Made by a program: the position numbers and the translations under genes
Part shown: one piece after another, positions 19,101-27,765 of the stretch
Layout of the letters: every line of letters starts with the position of its first letter
Position numbering within the stretch: position 1 is the stretch's first letter
From: Terrisporobacter vanillatitrophus
GTDB lineage: Bacteria; Bacillota; Clostridia; Peptostreptococcales; Peptostreptococcaceae
DNA: 64,000 bases
Assembly (NCBI RefSeq): GCF_051148895.1
Contig: NZ_CP154625.1
Span: 930,001 to 994,000 of the forward strand
Direction of reading: 5' to 3'
Notes under the pieces: generated by a model
The model's database searches: none
What the model was told of the DNA's origin: nothing
Seen by the model: the letters and a program-made list of their open reading frames with translations, nothing else

Positions 19101-22100
19101 TTAGTTAATTATAGTAACTATATAATAAGTATAGTTTTTATATTTATCTGATATTAATTGAATATTAGTTGGTGAAATTTCTAATATAACTTCATAATTA
19201 GTATCGCTTGCAAGTGTTGATGCTTGAGAATACCCATCAATTACGTAACCTATTGATTTTGATATCTCACAATTTTTAAATATAGTCTTAGAGCCATTAA
19301 CATAACCTCTTATCCATACGAGGGCTTTTCTTGTATTTTTATCATCAGGAATACAGTTTATCTTACAATCATTAAATTCACAACTAGCATTTGCATTGAT
19401 AAGTTTTACAAAACCAGAATCCACGCCACTTACATTTTTTTCATAATAAGTTATAGTACAATTATCAAATTTCAAATCACCAAGTTTATTAGGTTGATTA
19501 ATAGTAATATCAAAGTCATCAAAGGTACAATTAGTAAATAGACCACTATTGCAACCATTACCCGCAATCTTAGTAGTTCCTTTAAAAATACAATTATGAA
19601 AAACTCTAATTCCTCCAGTTTGATTCAACCTTATATTTGTCACTTGTCCATCAGATGTGGTAAAATTTGAATTATAAATATAAACGTTTGTATTAATATT
19701 AGAATTATGATTTATAAATTGAGAGTTGTAAACAATACCATCTGATAATATACCGCGAGTAATTGTACAATTATAAGCAGTTGCTTTTGTGAAACTAGCT
19801 ACTTCAGAATCTCTTAAAATAATATCTGAAGTAGTAGCATTTTCTCTGCATGTAACGGATGTGGATTTATTATTATAAAAGCGATAGCAGCCTGTCTTAA
19901 CAAGACTATCATAACCCAAATAAGAGTCATTTAAAGTACTATCTCTTATAACTAAATCTTTAGTTCTACTCCAAATATAAAGTTTTCCGTTGACCATTTT
20001 TTCGACAACAAAATTATGACCAGCGCAAGTTAAGAAATCATTATGAGGATTATCATGGAAGTTGAGTTTTCTAAAAGTGGCATCTTGCATCATATCCCAA
20101 CCATCCTCTGCATCTAATGCACACTTAGTAACAGCAGTACCACATTTACTTAACTCACAGCTTTCAAATAACATATTATTCATACCTTGAGGAGCCATAC
20201 CAACAGCTCTACAGTTATCTAGTCTTAAATTTTCAAATTGGCAGTTTGTAGGTAGTCTAAATAGTTGAATAGATAAATTAGTAGGATAAGCCTCGTTTAA
20301 TATTGTAACTCTCATAAACTTAGCAGTAGATGGAACAGAAATTCTTCTGTATTGATAAGCATCAGTTGATTTTATAAAAATTCTATTACCATCATAGAAG
20401 TGACAAACTAAATTCCAAGTACCACAAGGGTTACCTTGATATCCAAGATATACACTTACTGATAGATATCCAATTTCACTATATCCAGATATATCTCTAA
20501 AATCACAAGTAGTTCTATTAGTTGAAACAATATCTATACCTGTAGCTCTATCTATATCACCTAGTTTAAAAGTATTACCAATTTTTCTAGGATATAAATA
20601 TGTGTATCCTAGTTTGTTATCTCTAGACTCTTTAATACCATTTATAGTTCCATACCCTGTAATATCTTTTACAGTTAAATTCTCATAAGAACTATATTTT
20701 GCCTCTCCGCCTATACTAATACCATGAACCCACTCAGAATTATTTGGTGAATTAGTATAATCATGATTATAATAATCTCCTTCTATTGTCCCGTTTATAA
20801 CATGAGAATCAAAAGTATTATTTAATTCCATCATCAATGCTTTATCTCCTGTAAATTCATGAAGTTTCAAAGTAGCCCCATTCATATCTAAAGTAAACTT
20901 AGTAGGAATATAAATAGGAGCAAGATGATCTATTCTATAAGTTCCTGCAAGTAATCTTAATCTATTAAACCCTTGAGCTTGCTTATCATCTAATAGTTTT
21001 TGTAAACCTTCCCTAGTAGAAACTAATTTAGTAGTATCATTAGTATTACTAATATTGTAAGTTGTTAAATCTTGTGTAGTCATTATATATTCTTTAACAG
21101 GAACATCATTTCTAACTAAGAAGAAGTTGAATAACTCATGAGAGTTTCTACCATATTGGTCAGTACATAGTATAGAGAATTTTTGTTCTTGCCCATCTAG
21201 TTTAGGGAAAGTACCTAAGCTTATAGAATGATCTCCTGCCTTTAAGTTTTTAACTATAATATCGTCCTTTCCTTCGATTCTTACTGTAACTGTAAATATT
21301 TCACTAAAATCTTCTTCTACGTATTCTTTGTGATAGTAGTCAGTAATATAGTAGTCTATGATTACTTCTTCATCAGGTTTTATTATAGGTTTTATATAGT
21401 AAGTAGATATATAAGGAACTTCATTTTGTTTGGCAGGATCAAGTGGCTCAATAGCATTTTCAACTACATATTCAAATATAATAGTTTGATTAAGATTATC
21501 AGTAGTAAGAATTACTGATTTGCTTGATTCTCCAGATATATCATATCCTAAAATGTCTATAGCATCATAAGAATAAGTCCCTAGCTCCAGGTCTTTATAA
21601 ACTTTAAATTCAGCTATAGATGCATTAGTTGTTTTGTCTACATATTTTATAGTGATGCTTCCGTATACTTTATTTTTCTTGTAGTAAAATACTACCTCTT
21701 GATTCGATTGTGACAATGTTAAAGTTACTGTTTTTGAACTAGGGTCAACAGCAGTATATCCATCTATGGACTTAGCGCTATAAGTATAATTTTTAATATC
21801 TAAATTAGAATATAAATCAGAGCTAGCAACTTCCTTGTTAGTATCTACATCCAGATATTTAACAGAAACTGATCCAAGTATTTTACTATATTCAAATATG
21901 ATAGTCTGATTGAAAGTATCTTTAGTAAGAGTAACTGATTTACTAGATAACCCGGAAATCTGATAGCCTAAAATATCTATAGAGTTATATGAGTAAGTTC
22001 CTAATTCTACGTTATTGTGAATTTCAGATGGAGCTATGGATATATTAGTTCCTTGCTCCACATATTTTATGGTGATAGTTCCATAGATTTTGTTTTCTTT

Positions 22101-22505
22101 GTAGTAAAATATGATTTCTTGATTAGGATTTGTTGCTGTTAAAGTTACAGATTTTGTACTAGGATTTACTACTGTATAGTTTGCAATGGATGGAGCCGTA
22201 TATGTGTAGGATTTGAGAGTAAGGTTGCTATTAGTTACAGGTGACAAAATTACAGCTTTAGTATCCGTATTTAAATATTGAATAGTTATACTGCCAGTTA
22301 TAACTGTTTGTACTTTTTTTATATAGATAGTTAGTATATATGCATCTTTATTATTGTATTTAAAATATGCCCAGAAACCATTTATACTAATTACCTCTAT
22401 TAGACTTCCTTTTTTTAGAGTGCCTAAATTAGAGGCAAATAAGGAGGGCTTACTTTTTATGGTTGCATAGCTTCTTATGCATTTGTATGTCTGAGTAGTA
22501 GACAT
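19101..22505 (-). CDS. Large SH3b / MucBP-like repeat / beta-helix surface protein
   Basis: 1134 residues. Residues about 5-66 form an SH3b-like domain (IRSYATIKSKPS, GSLIEVI). Residues about 70-350 hold four repeats of about 70 residues resembling MucBP (GSITIQYL, YGTITIKYV, GSVSVKYL, YGSITIKYV, each ending IIFYY/IIFEY). Repeats 1 and 3 resemble each other, as do 2 and 4. A linker follows, then from about residue 470 a right-handed beta-helix of the pectate-lyase/tailspike kind (LDMNGATLKL, many DC and NC turns). No signal peptide, transmembrane helix or LPxTG anchor is visible. GGAGATG lies 12 bases before the ATG. It may bind the cell wall by SH3b and glycans by the helix, possibly the neighbouring polysaccharide. 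How it leaves the cell is unclear. Confidence 0.75.
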   Translation of the reverse strand: MSTTQTYKCIRSYATIKSKPSLFASNLGTLKKGSLIEVISINGFWAYFKYNNKDAYILTIYIKKVQTVITGSITIQYLNTDTKAVILSPVTNSNLTLKSYTYTAPSIANYTVVNPSTKSVTLTATNPNQEIIFYYKENKIYGTITIKYVEQGTNISIAPSEIHNNVELGTYSYNSIDILGYQISGLSSKSVTLTKDTFNQTIIFEYSKILGSVSVKYLDVDTNKEVASSDLYSNLDIKNYTYSAKSIDGYTAVDPSSKTVTLTLSQSNQEVVFYYKKNKVYGSITIKYVDKTTNASIAEFKVYKDLELGTYSYDAIDILGYDISGESSKSVILTTDNLNQTIIFEYVVENAIEPLDPAKQNEVPYISTYYIKPIIKPDEEVIIDYYITDYYHKEYVEEDFSEIFTVTVRIEGKDDIIVKNLKAGDHSISLGTFPKLDGQEQKFSILCTDQYGRNSHELFNFFLVRNDVPVKEYIMTTQDLTTYNISNTNDTTKLVSTREGLQKLLDDKQAQGFNRLRLLAGTYRIDHLAPIYIPTKFTLDMNGATLKLHEFTGDKALMMELNNTFDSHVINGTIEGDYYNHDYTNSPNNSEWVHGISIGGEAKYSSYENLTVKDITGYGTINGIKESRDNKLGYTYLYPRKIGNTFKLGDIDRATGIDIVSTNRTTCDFRDISGYSEIGYLSVSVYLGYQGNPCGTWNLVCHFYDGNRIFIKSTDAYQYRRISVPSTAKFMRVTILNEAYPTNLSIQLFRLPTNCQFENLRLDNCRAVGMAPQGMNNMLFESCELSKCGTAVTKCALDAEDGWDMMQDATFRKLNFHDNPHNDFLTCAGHNFVVEKMVNGKLYIWSRTKDLVIRDSTLNDSYLGYDSLVKTGCYRFYNNKSTSVTCRENATTSDIILRDSEVASFTKATAYNCTITRGILSDGIVYNSQFINHNSNINTNVYIYNSNFTTSDGQVTNIRLNQTGGIRVFHNCIFKGTTKIAGNGCNSGLFTNCTFDDFDITINQPNKLGDLKFDNCTITYYEKNVSGVDSGFVKLINANASCEFNDCKINCIPDDKNTRKALVWIRGYVNGSKTIFKNCEISKSIGYVIDGYSQASTLASDTNYEVILEISPTNIQLISDKYKNYTYYIVTIIN

Positions 22506-22833
22506 TTAATGACACATCTCCTTTTTAATTCTCAACTTCTTAATGAAGCAACAAACGAAGAGCTTGGTACATGAGAAAAGAGAATTCTTTATTTGAATAA
22601 AGTAATATTCTATATATAATATGGAATGAAATGACAAATGTTTACTGTTTATGACAAATAATTACATTTTTTAATACTATGAATATATATTTAAATAAAT
22701 AGTAGAATTATAGAATAATATATACCTAAAATAATACTATTGTGTAATACAAAATATAATACTAAATTATTACAATATATAATATAAATGATTGAAGAGT
22801 ATTATATAAGGGGATTTACACGAGGGGGATTAA
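22506..22833. other. Divergent intergenic region, no gene
   Basis: 328 bases between the divergent large surface protein and the nucleotidyltransferase gene. It is extremely AT-rich. It holds two copies of ATGACAAAT exactly 20 bases apart (22631 and 22651), a TATAAT at 22778-22783, and ATACTAAAT near 22759. It must contain promoters for both genes; I could not pick a convincing -35 box. Confidence 0.6.
22631..22659. promoter_or_regulatory. Direct repeat ATGACAAAT, candidate operator
   Basis: Nine-base direct repeats at 22631-22639 and 22651-22659 sit two helical turns apart on the same face of the DNA, as expected for a dimeric regulator. TGACAAAT occurs again at 24123-24130, upstream of the precursor peptide gene. 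The LuxR-type regulator at 27766 is the nearest candidate binder (inference). Confidence 0.35.
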
Positions 22834-24051
22834 ATGGATTTAGTTCAAAAACAAATTATAAAATATATTAAAACTACTATTAATGGAAAAAAAATGAATA
22901 TTGATAAAAAACAAGAGATAGATTGGCAGAGGATAATAAACTTGTCAAGAGAGCACAAAGTGGAAGCATTAGTCTATTCAGCAATTCCAAGTGAAATAAA
23001 AAATAGCATACCAGAAGATTTATTAAACTTTTGGAAAAAAGAAGTGTTTATATCTGGTGTAACTCAGCAACAACATATAAAAGAAGTTGAGAAAATACTA
23101 CATAACTTTAATGAGGAGAATATAGAAGTTTTAGTATTAAAAGGTTTAGTCATAAGAGACTTGTACCCAAGTCCAACGATTAGAACAATGAGCGATGCAG
23201 ATATAGTGGTAAAAGAAGAAGATTTGGAAAAATCAATAGAACTTATATTAAATAGAGGGTACGTAGAAATAGAACAATCACCTTCTCATTTTGTATATTC
23301 AAAAGGAGGATGCTTACCTATAGAGCTACATTGGAATTTGGCAGATGAACATTTCTTTAAGCAAATAACTAAATTTGAAGAAGATATGTGGCATAATGTG
23401 GAAGAGGTAAATATAGGAAGTGCAGTAGCGAAGACAATGAGTTTAGAAGATTTAGCTATATTCCAATGTATACACATGGCAAAACATATGGTTTATAGAG
23501 GGTTTGGAATAAGACATTTGATAGACTTTACTTTATTAGTTAATAAAAGAGGAAATGAGATAAAATGGATTAGATTTATGGATAGATGTAAAAAATATGG
23601 GATTTATAAATTTGTTCTAAAAGTCATGTTAGCATGTAATACATTATTTGAAATGCCTGTTCCAAGTGATGTAGAAGACGTTGTAAAAGAGGACAAGTCT
23701 TATCTAAATCAATTTATTGAAGATATATTTAAAAGCGGTGTTCATGGTAAGCAAGACTTTGTAAGTAGTGTGGCTAGTGAATTTGCATACACTTCTGATA
23801 AGAAAGATGGGGAAAATACAAGTTCCTTAAAGAGATATGCCAGGTTTTTATTTCCTAGGGTTGAGAACATGTCTGATATATACAATTATGCTAAAAATTA
23901 TAAAATTTTAACACCCATTGCATGGACACACCATTTAGCTAGAGGTGTGTTTAATAAGGATTACTCAATGAAAGATAAGATTAAGTTTACTACATCTACT
24001 GTTGGGATATCTCAAAAAAGAAATGATTTAATAAATTGGCTTGAGTTATAA
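22834..24051 (+). CDS. RiPP-cluster nucleotidyltransferase-family protein (PadeN/PsmN-like)
   Basis: A 405-residue protein of the uncharacterised nucleotidyltransferase family found in lasso-peptide clusters. It has VLKG (101-104), YP-x-P (111-114), RTMSDADIVV (117-126, the metal-binding DxD) and ELHW (164-167). In the pseudomycoidin cluster a homologue is reported to add sugars to a phosphorylated C-terminal serine of the peptide (from memory). Here it lies directly upstream of a Cys-rich precursor peptide, an ABC exporter and an HPr-kinase-like protein, so a tailoring role is likely. GAGGGGG precedes the ATG. It has a 180-base gap to the precursor gene. Confidence 0.8.
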   Translation: MDLVQKQIIKYIKTTINGKKMNIDKKQEIDWQRIINLSREHKVEALVYSAIPSEIKNSIPEDLLNFWKKEVFISGVTQQQHIKEVEKILHNFNEENIEVLVLKGLVIRDLYPSPTIRTMSDADIVVKEEDLEKSIELILNRGYVEIEQSPSHFVYSKGGCLPIELHWNLADEHFFKQITKFEEDMWHNVEEVNIGSAVAKTMSLEDLAIFQCIHMAKHMVYRGFGIRHLIDFTLLVNKRGNEIKWIRFMDRCKKYGIYKFVLKVMLACNTLFEMPVPSDVEDVVKEDKSYLNQFIEDIFKSGVHGKQDFVSSVASEFAYTSDKKDGENTSSLKRYARFLFPRVENMSDIYNYAKNYKILTPIAWTHHLARGVFNKDYSMKDKIKFTTSTVGISQKRNDLINWLEL

Positions 24052-24159
24052 GATTGTTTGAGTAATTGTCTATTATTATTTCAGTCTGTATAAATAGTAT
24101 TTTAAGAGTATACTGAAGTACGTGACAAATTATACTAAAGTCTAATAGATACTAACATA

Positions 24160-24190
24160 TTGATACTGTACAATAAAATTAATATATAAT
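24160..24190 (+). promoter_or_regulatory. Probable promoter of the precursor peptide gene
   Basis: TTGATA (24160-24165) lies upstream of overlapping -10 candidates TATATA (24183, 17-base spacer) and TATAAT (24185, 19-base spacer). A separate promoter would let the precursor be made in excess over the enzymes. TGACAAAT and TATACTAAA lie 25-40 bases further upstream. Confidence 0.45.
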
Positions 24191-24230
24191 AAGCTGATTA
24201 TATACAAAGAGATTAAATGGAGGGGTACAA

Positions 24231-24488
24231 ATGAAAGAGTGGAAAAAACCAGAAATTTTAAATTTAGACCTAGTTTCAACTAAAAGTAATGAATGTCCGT
24301 ATATTAATTCTGTAGAAACTAAAACTAATAGCATAACAGCTCAAACTGATAGCAAATCAGTTGGAACATTAATATGTATAATCAAAGGATGTTCATACTA
24401 TTGTAAAACATGTAGAGGATGTAAAATTTATAGTGGTCAAATTATTTGGCCAAATAGGAAAAAATGTAATTGTGCTCAAATATCTTAA
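24231..24488 (+). CDS. Cys-rich RiPP-like precursor peptide
   Basis: 85 residues behind a strong GGAGGGG site. The N-terminus MKEWKKPEILNLDLVSTK fits the paeninodin-type lasso leader pattern K-x-W/Y-x-KP-x-L-x-x-L-D-x-x-x-T, including the conserved threonine at residue 17. The rest carries eight cysteines (22, 49, 54, 58, 61, 64, 79, 81), five of them between 49 and 64, and ends in serine. No Asp/Glu sits 7-9 residues after the expected leader end, so a classical lasso ring is unlikely. Final form, cleavage site and activity are unknown. A paralogous leader occurs at 44342. It is followed by its own terminator. Confidence 0.75.
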   Translation: MKEWKKPEILNLDLVSTKSNECPYINSVETKTNSITAQTDSKSVGTLICIIKGCSYYCKTCRGCKIYSGQIIWPNRKKCNCAQIS

Positions 24489-24541
24489 TCAGATGTTTAT
24501 TCTTGAAGGACACTAAAAAAAGTATTTTTAAGTAATTACTA

Positions 24542-24583
24542 AGAGTTGATTTCTAAGCTGAATAGGAATCAACTCTTTTTATT
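24542..24583 (+). terminator. Terminator after precursor peptide gene
   Basis: AGAGTTGATTTCT and AGGAATCAACTCT pair over 13 bp (one G-T) around a 9-nt loop and are followed by TTTTATT. It separates the precursor transcript from the exporter. Confidence 0.85.
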
Positions 24584-24635
24584 GTGAATAAATTTTACAA
24601 TAAAGTATACTTTAGGAGTAGAAATGGTATATAAA

Positions 24636-24682
24636 TAGCTAATACAATAATAGTACAAAAGTTGATATTATTGTATTAGCTA
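24636..24682 (+). promoter_or_regulatory. Perfect 17-bp inverted repeat before exporter gene
   Basis: TAGCTAATACAATAATA (24636-24652) and its exact reverse complement (24666-24682) flank a 13-nt loop. The right arm ends 25 bases before the exporter ATG and just before its GGGGGG ribosome-binding site. There is no T run, so it is not a standard terminator. It could be an operator, an mRNA-stabilising hairpin or a translational control element. Confidence 0.6.
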
Positions 24683-24707
24683 TCTATATGTGGGGGGAAT
24701 ATAAATT

Positions 24708-26474
24708 ATGATTGCATATTTGAAAAAAATAATTCAACGAATAAAAGATGGTATGCTAAAAGAAATGTATATAGAAGCAAAATGGATGTATAAGTATGTA
24801 GAAAAGTACAAATGGGGAGTTGTATTTTATATAGTTCTAGGTATACTTGAAACAGCAATGGGCTTAGTTAGTAGTGTGGCATCTAAGAATTTAATAGATG
24901 CAGTTACAGGCTATGATTCAGGTGGAATAGGTATGGCAGTAGCCATTATAATAGGAATGTCTATAGGGACTATTGTTGTAGATGCTATAACTAGTAGAAT
25001 ATCTGCAAAAATAAACGTAAAAGTAGGAAATGAAATAAGAGCAGATATATACGATAAAATTATTAATACTGACTGGGAGAGCATGTCCACTTTCCATAGT
25101 GGAGACTTATTAAATAGATTAACAGATGACTCATCTACAGTAGCAAGTAGTGTACTTGGATGGGTACCAAATTTAATAACTCAAGTAGTTCAATTTATAA
25201 GTATATTGTCAGTAGTATTATACTATGATGCAACTATGGCAGTAATAGCTCTTATGAGTGCGCCTATTACTATTATAGTTTCAAAATCATTAATGCTAAA
25301 AATGAGAAAGTTTAATAAAGAAATAAGAGTAGTAAGAAGTAATATGATGTCTTTCAATGAGGAATCATTTCAAAATTTACAATCACTAAAGGCATTTAAT
25401 CTTTCTAAAGTATTTTCCAAACGTTTGAGAAATGTTCAAAGTGAATACACTAAGGTAAGTTTAGATTATAACAAGTTTTCCATATGGACTTCAGCATTTA
25501 TGTCATTAGTAGGAACTTGTGTATATTATTCTTGTTTTGGATGGGGAGTATATAGACTTTGGACAGGCTACATAACATATGGTACTATGGTGCTATTTTT
25601 GCAATTATCTAGTAGATTATCTGGATCATTTTCCAGTTTAATAGACTTAGTGCCATCAGCTATTGGTGCTACTACTGCTGCTGGTAGAATTATGGAAGTA
25701 GTAGAACTGCCTAGAGAAAAATATAAAGATGATAACTTAGTAGATATTATGGAAGAAAATGTGGAACAAGTAGGAGTATCTGTAGAATTAGAAGATGTTG
25801 ATTTTACATATTTAAATTCTGATAAAGTAGTGTTTAGTGATGCTAATATAGAGGCAAATCCAAGTGAAATAATAGCTTTAGTAGGTCCTTCGGGAGAGGG
25901 TAAAAGTACTATGATGAGATTAATATTAGGACTTACTAATCCTCAAAAAGGACGAGCAATAATTAGAAATGCAAATGGATTAGAATGTAATATATCAGCC
26001 AGTACTCGTAAACTAATGGCTTATGTACCACAAGAAAAGACTATGTTCTCAGGTACTGTTGCAGAAAACATGAGACTAGTAAAATTAGATGCTACAGATG
26101 AAGAAATAGTAGAAGCATTAAAAGCTGCTTGTGCTTATGATTTTATATCAGTATTACCAGATGGTATTTATAGCAAAATAGGAGAGCGAGGAGGTGGATT
26201 CTCTGAAGGTCAAAATCAAAGACTATCTATTGCGAGAGCCATACTTAGAGATTCGCCAATATTATTGCTAGATGAGGCAACTTCTGCATTAGACATAGTT
26301 ACAGAAAGAAGAGTCTTAAAAAATATAATGAAATTAAATAGCAAAAAAACCTGTATAGTAACAACACATAGACCAAGTGTACTTACTATGTGTGATAAGG
26401 TGTATAAAATTTCTAATAGTGAAGTGAATCTAATATCAAGTGCAGAAGTAGAGCAAATGATTGTGGATTTTTAG
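24708..26474 (+). CDS. ABC exporter (fused membrane + ATPase) of the peptide cassette
   Basis: A 588-residue type I ABC half-transporter, PadeD-like. The transmembrane domain spans about residues 35-320 (six helices). Walker A is GPSGEGKST (393-401), the signature is FSEGQNQ (498-504, E in place of the usual second G), and Walker B is ILLLDEATSALD (518-529). It has no N-terminal C39 peptidase domain, so it cannot trim the leader itself. It probably exports or confers immunity to the modified peptide. The start follows GGGGGG, and the gene is 10 bases before the kinase-like gene. Confidence 0.88.
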   Translation: MIAYLKKIIQRIKDGMLKEMYIEAKWMYKYVEKYKWGVVFYIVLGILETAMGLVSSVASKNLIDAVTGYDSGGIGMAVAIIIGMSIGTIVVDAITSRISAKINVKVGNEIRADIYDKIINTDWESMSTFHSGDLLNRLTDDSSTVASSVLGWVPNLITQVVQFISILSVVLYYDATMAVIALMSAPITIIVSKSLMLKMRKFNKEIRVVRSNMMSFNEESFQNLQSLKAFNLSKVFSKRLRNVQSEYTKVSLDYNKFSIWTSAFMSLVGTCVYYSCFGWGVYRLWTGYITYGTMVLFLQLSSRLSGSFSSLIDLVPSAIGATTAAGRIMEVVELPREKYKDDNLVDIMEENVEQVGVSVELEDVDFTYLNSDKVVFSDANIEANPSEIIALVGPSGEGKSTMMRLILGLTNPQKGRAIIRNANGLECNISASTRKLMAYVPQEKTMFSGTVAENMRLVKLDATDEEIVEALKAACAYDFISVLPDGIYSKIGERGGGFSEGQNQRLSIARAILRDSPILLLDEATSALDIVTERRVLKNIMKLNSKKTCIVTTHRPSVLTMCDKVYKISNSEVNLISSAEVEQMIVDF

Positions 26475-26484
26475 GGGGCAAATT

Positions 26485-27426
26485 ATGAAATATTATTATA
26501 GGGTATATGGGTTGAATATTGAGTCTAGTATAATGATTCCTGAGTTAGAGGTAATAGATAATAATTGTGATGTGGATGTTAAGTTATCTTATGGGGTAGT
26601 AAATGATGAAATAAAAGAATTAAGAGAAACTGGTAGTGTTGCAAATTACGAAAAATTAGATATGTGGTTCCATATAAAAGATGTGGCAATATATCATATT
26701 TACAATGGTGATACTGTTGTTATAGAGCCTTATGAAAATGCTTCTTTTAAAACAATAAAGTTATATATTTTGGGAAGTGTATTAGGATTAGCATTACTTC
26801 AAAGGAATATGGTAGCTATTCATGGAGGAGGAATAGTTATTAATGGAAAAGGTTGTATTTTTACAGGAGAAAAAGGAGCTGGAAAATCTACTATTTCCAC
26901 TGCACTTAGACAGAAGGGACATAAGTTTATTTCTGATGATGTATGTTCTATAAATATAGGTGAAATAAAGACAATCAATCATGGGTTTGCATATCAAAAA
27001 CTTTGTGAAGATGCTATGGTCAAATTAGGATACAATATTGATCAATTTGAACAATTTAGAGGAGATTTAGATGTTAACAAATATTTGGTCCCTGCCTTTG
27101 AGCAGTTTACAAAAAAGGAAACTCCCTTGGAAGCCATATTTGAACTTACAGTAGGGGAAGTAAATCAAGTTGAAATAGAAGAAGTAATTGGTGTTCAAAA
27201 AATGAATAAAATACTTGAAAATATTTTTAGAATAGAAATGTTAAGATATTGCGGAGGAATAGATCCTATATACTTTAAGAAATGTTTAGAAATAGCTAAA
27301 AGTATTAAGTTATATAAAATAACTAGACCTAAAGATGTATTTTCAGTAGATGAACAGATTAGACTAATAGAAGAAAAAATATATGTGGAAAATCATGCAA
27401 GATTATATGAAGAAGTTACTACTTAA
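26485..27426 (+). CDS. HPr-kinase-like peptide kinase (PadeK-like)
   Basis: 313 residues from the ATG at 26485 (TAGGGGG upstream; an upstream in-frame TTG at 26461 overlaps the transporter). Residues 110-160 show the HPr kinase core: VAIHGGG, Walker A GEKGAGKST (128-136) and ISDDV (149-153, the catalytic acidic pair). Homologues in paeninodin-type clusters phosphorylate the C-terminal serine of the precursor. Both precursor-like peptides in this window end in serine. Annotated homologues are often mis-called PEP carboxykinase. It is the last gene before a clear terminator. Confidence 0.83.
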   Translation: MKYYYRVYGLNIESSIMIPELEVIDNNCDVDVKLSYGVVNDEIKELRETGSVANYEKLDMWFHIKDVAIYHIYNGDTVVIEPYENASFKTIKLYILGSVLGLALLQRNMVAIHGGGIVINGKGCIFTGEKGAGKSTISTALRQKGHKFISDDVCSINIGEIKTINHGFAYQKLCEDAMVKLGYNIDQFEQFRGDLDVNKYLVPAFEQFTKKETPLEAIFELTVGEVNQVEIEEVIGVQKMNKILENIFRIEMLRYCGGIDPIYFKKCLEIAKSIKLYKITRPKDVFSVDEQIRLIEEKIYVENHARLYEEVTT

Positions 27427-27456
27427 GGGAGCTTATTTAAAGCTTCCTTTTTTTTA
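27427..27456 (+). terminator. Terminator after kinase-like gene
   Basis: GGGAGCTT and AAGCTTCC (8 bp, one G-T) around a 5-nt loop, then eight T. It ends the exporter-kinase transcript. Confidence 0.88.
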
Positions 27457-27765
27457 GTAGTGCAGAGTTATAAAATCTATATTTTATGAACAATTTGTTG
27501 AATGATAAGGAAATTTGAAAAACGAAAGTAATGATATAATACTAAATAATTATTGAAACTTATACTAAATAAGTATAACATTTAAGTATATATGGAAGAA
27601 TTGGGGATATTAGTGTAAAAACTGAAAATAAATATTTTTATAATTGGGGAATTTAAAGATATTTAGTCTATTTTATAAAGCAAAGAGTAATATAATAGGG
27701 GTTTAGTATACTATATAAAATTAAGTTAACAAATGAAAATTAATTTCCATAATGGGGGGAAAATA
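27457..27765. other. Intergenic region upstream of LuxR-type regulator
   Basis: About 310 bases without a gene. It holds ATACTAAATAA at 27538 and again near 27560, and the palindrome TAGTATACTA near 27706 not far from the regulator start. It presumably contains the promoter and autoregulatory sites of the following two-gene unit. Confidence 0.5.

Noticed and set aside
24231..24488. Classical lasso peptide core
   Set aside because: The leader fits, but after the conserved Thr no Asp or Glu falls 7-9 residues from any plausible first core residue, and no cyclase is encoded in the window.
22834..27426. Sactipeptide or other radical-SAM peptide cluster
   Set aside because: The Cys-rich core suggests it, but no protein in the window shows a CxxxCxxC radical-SAM motif.
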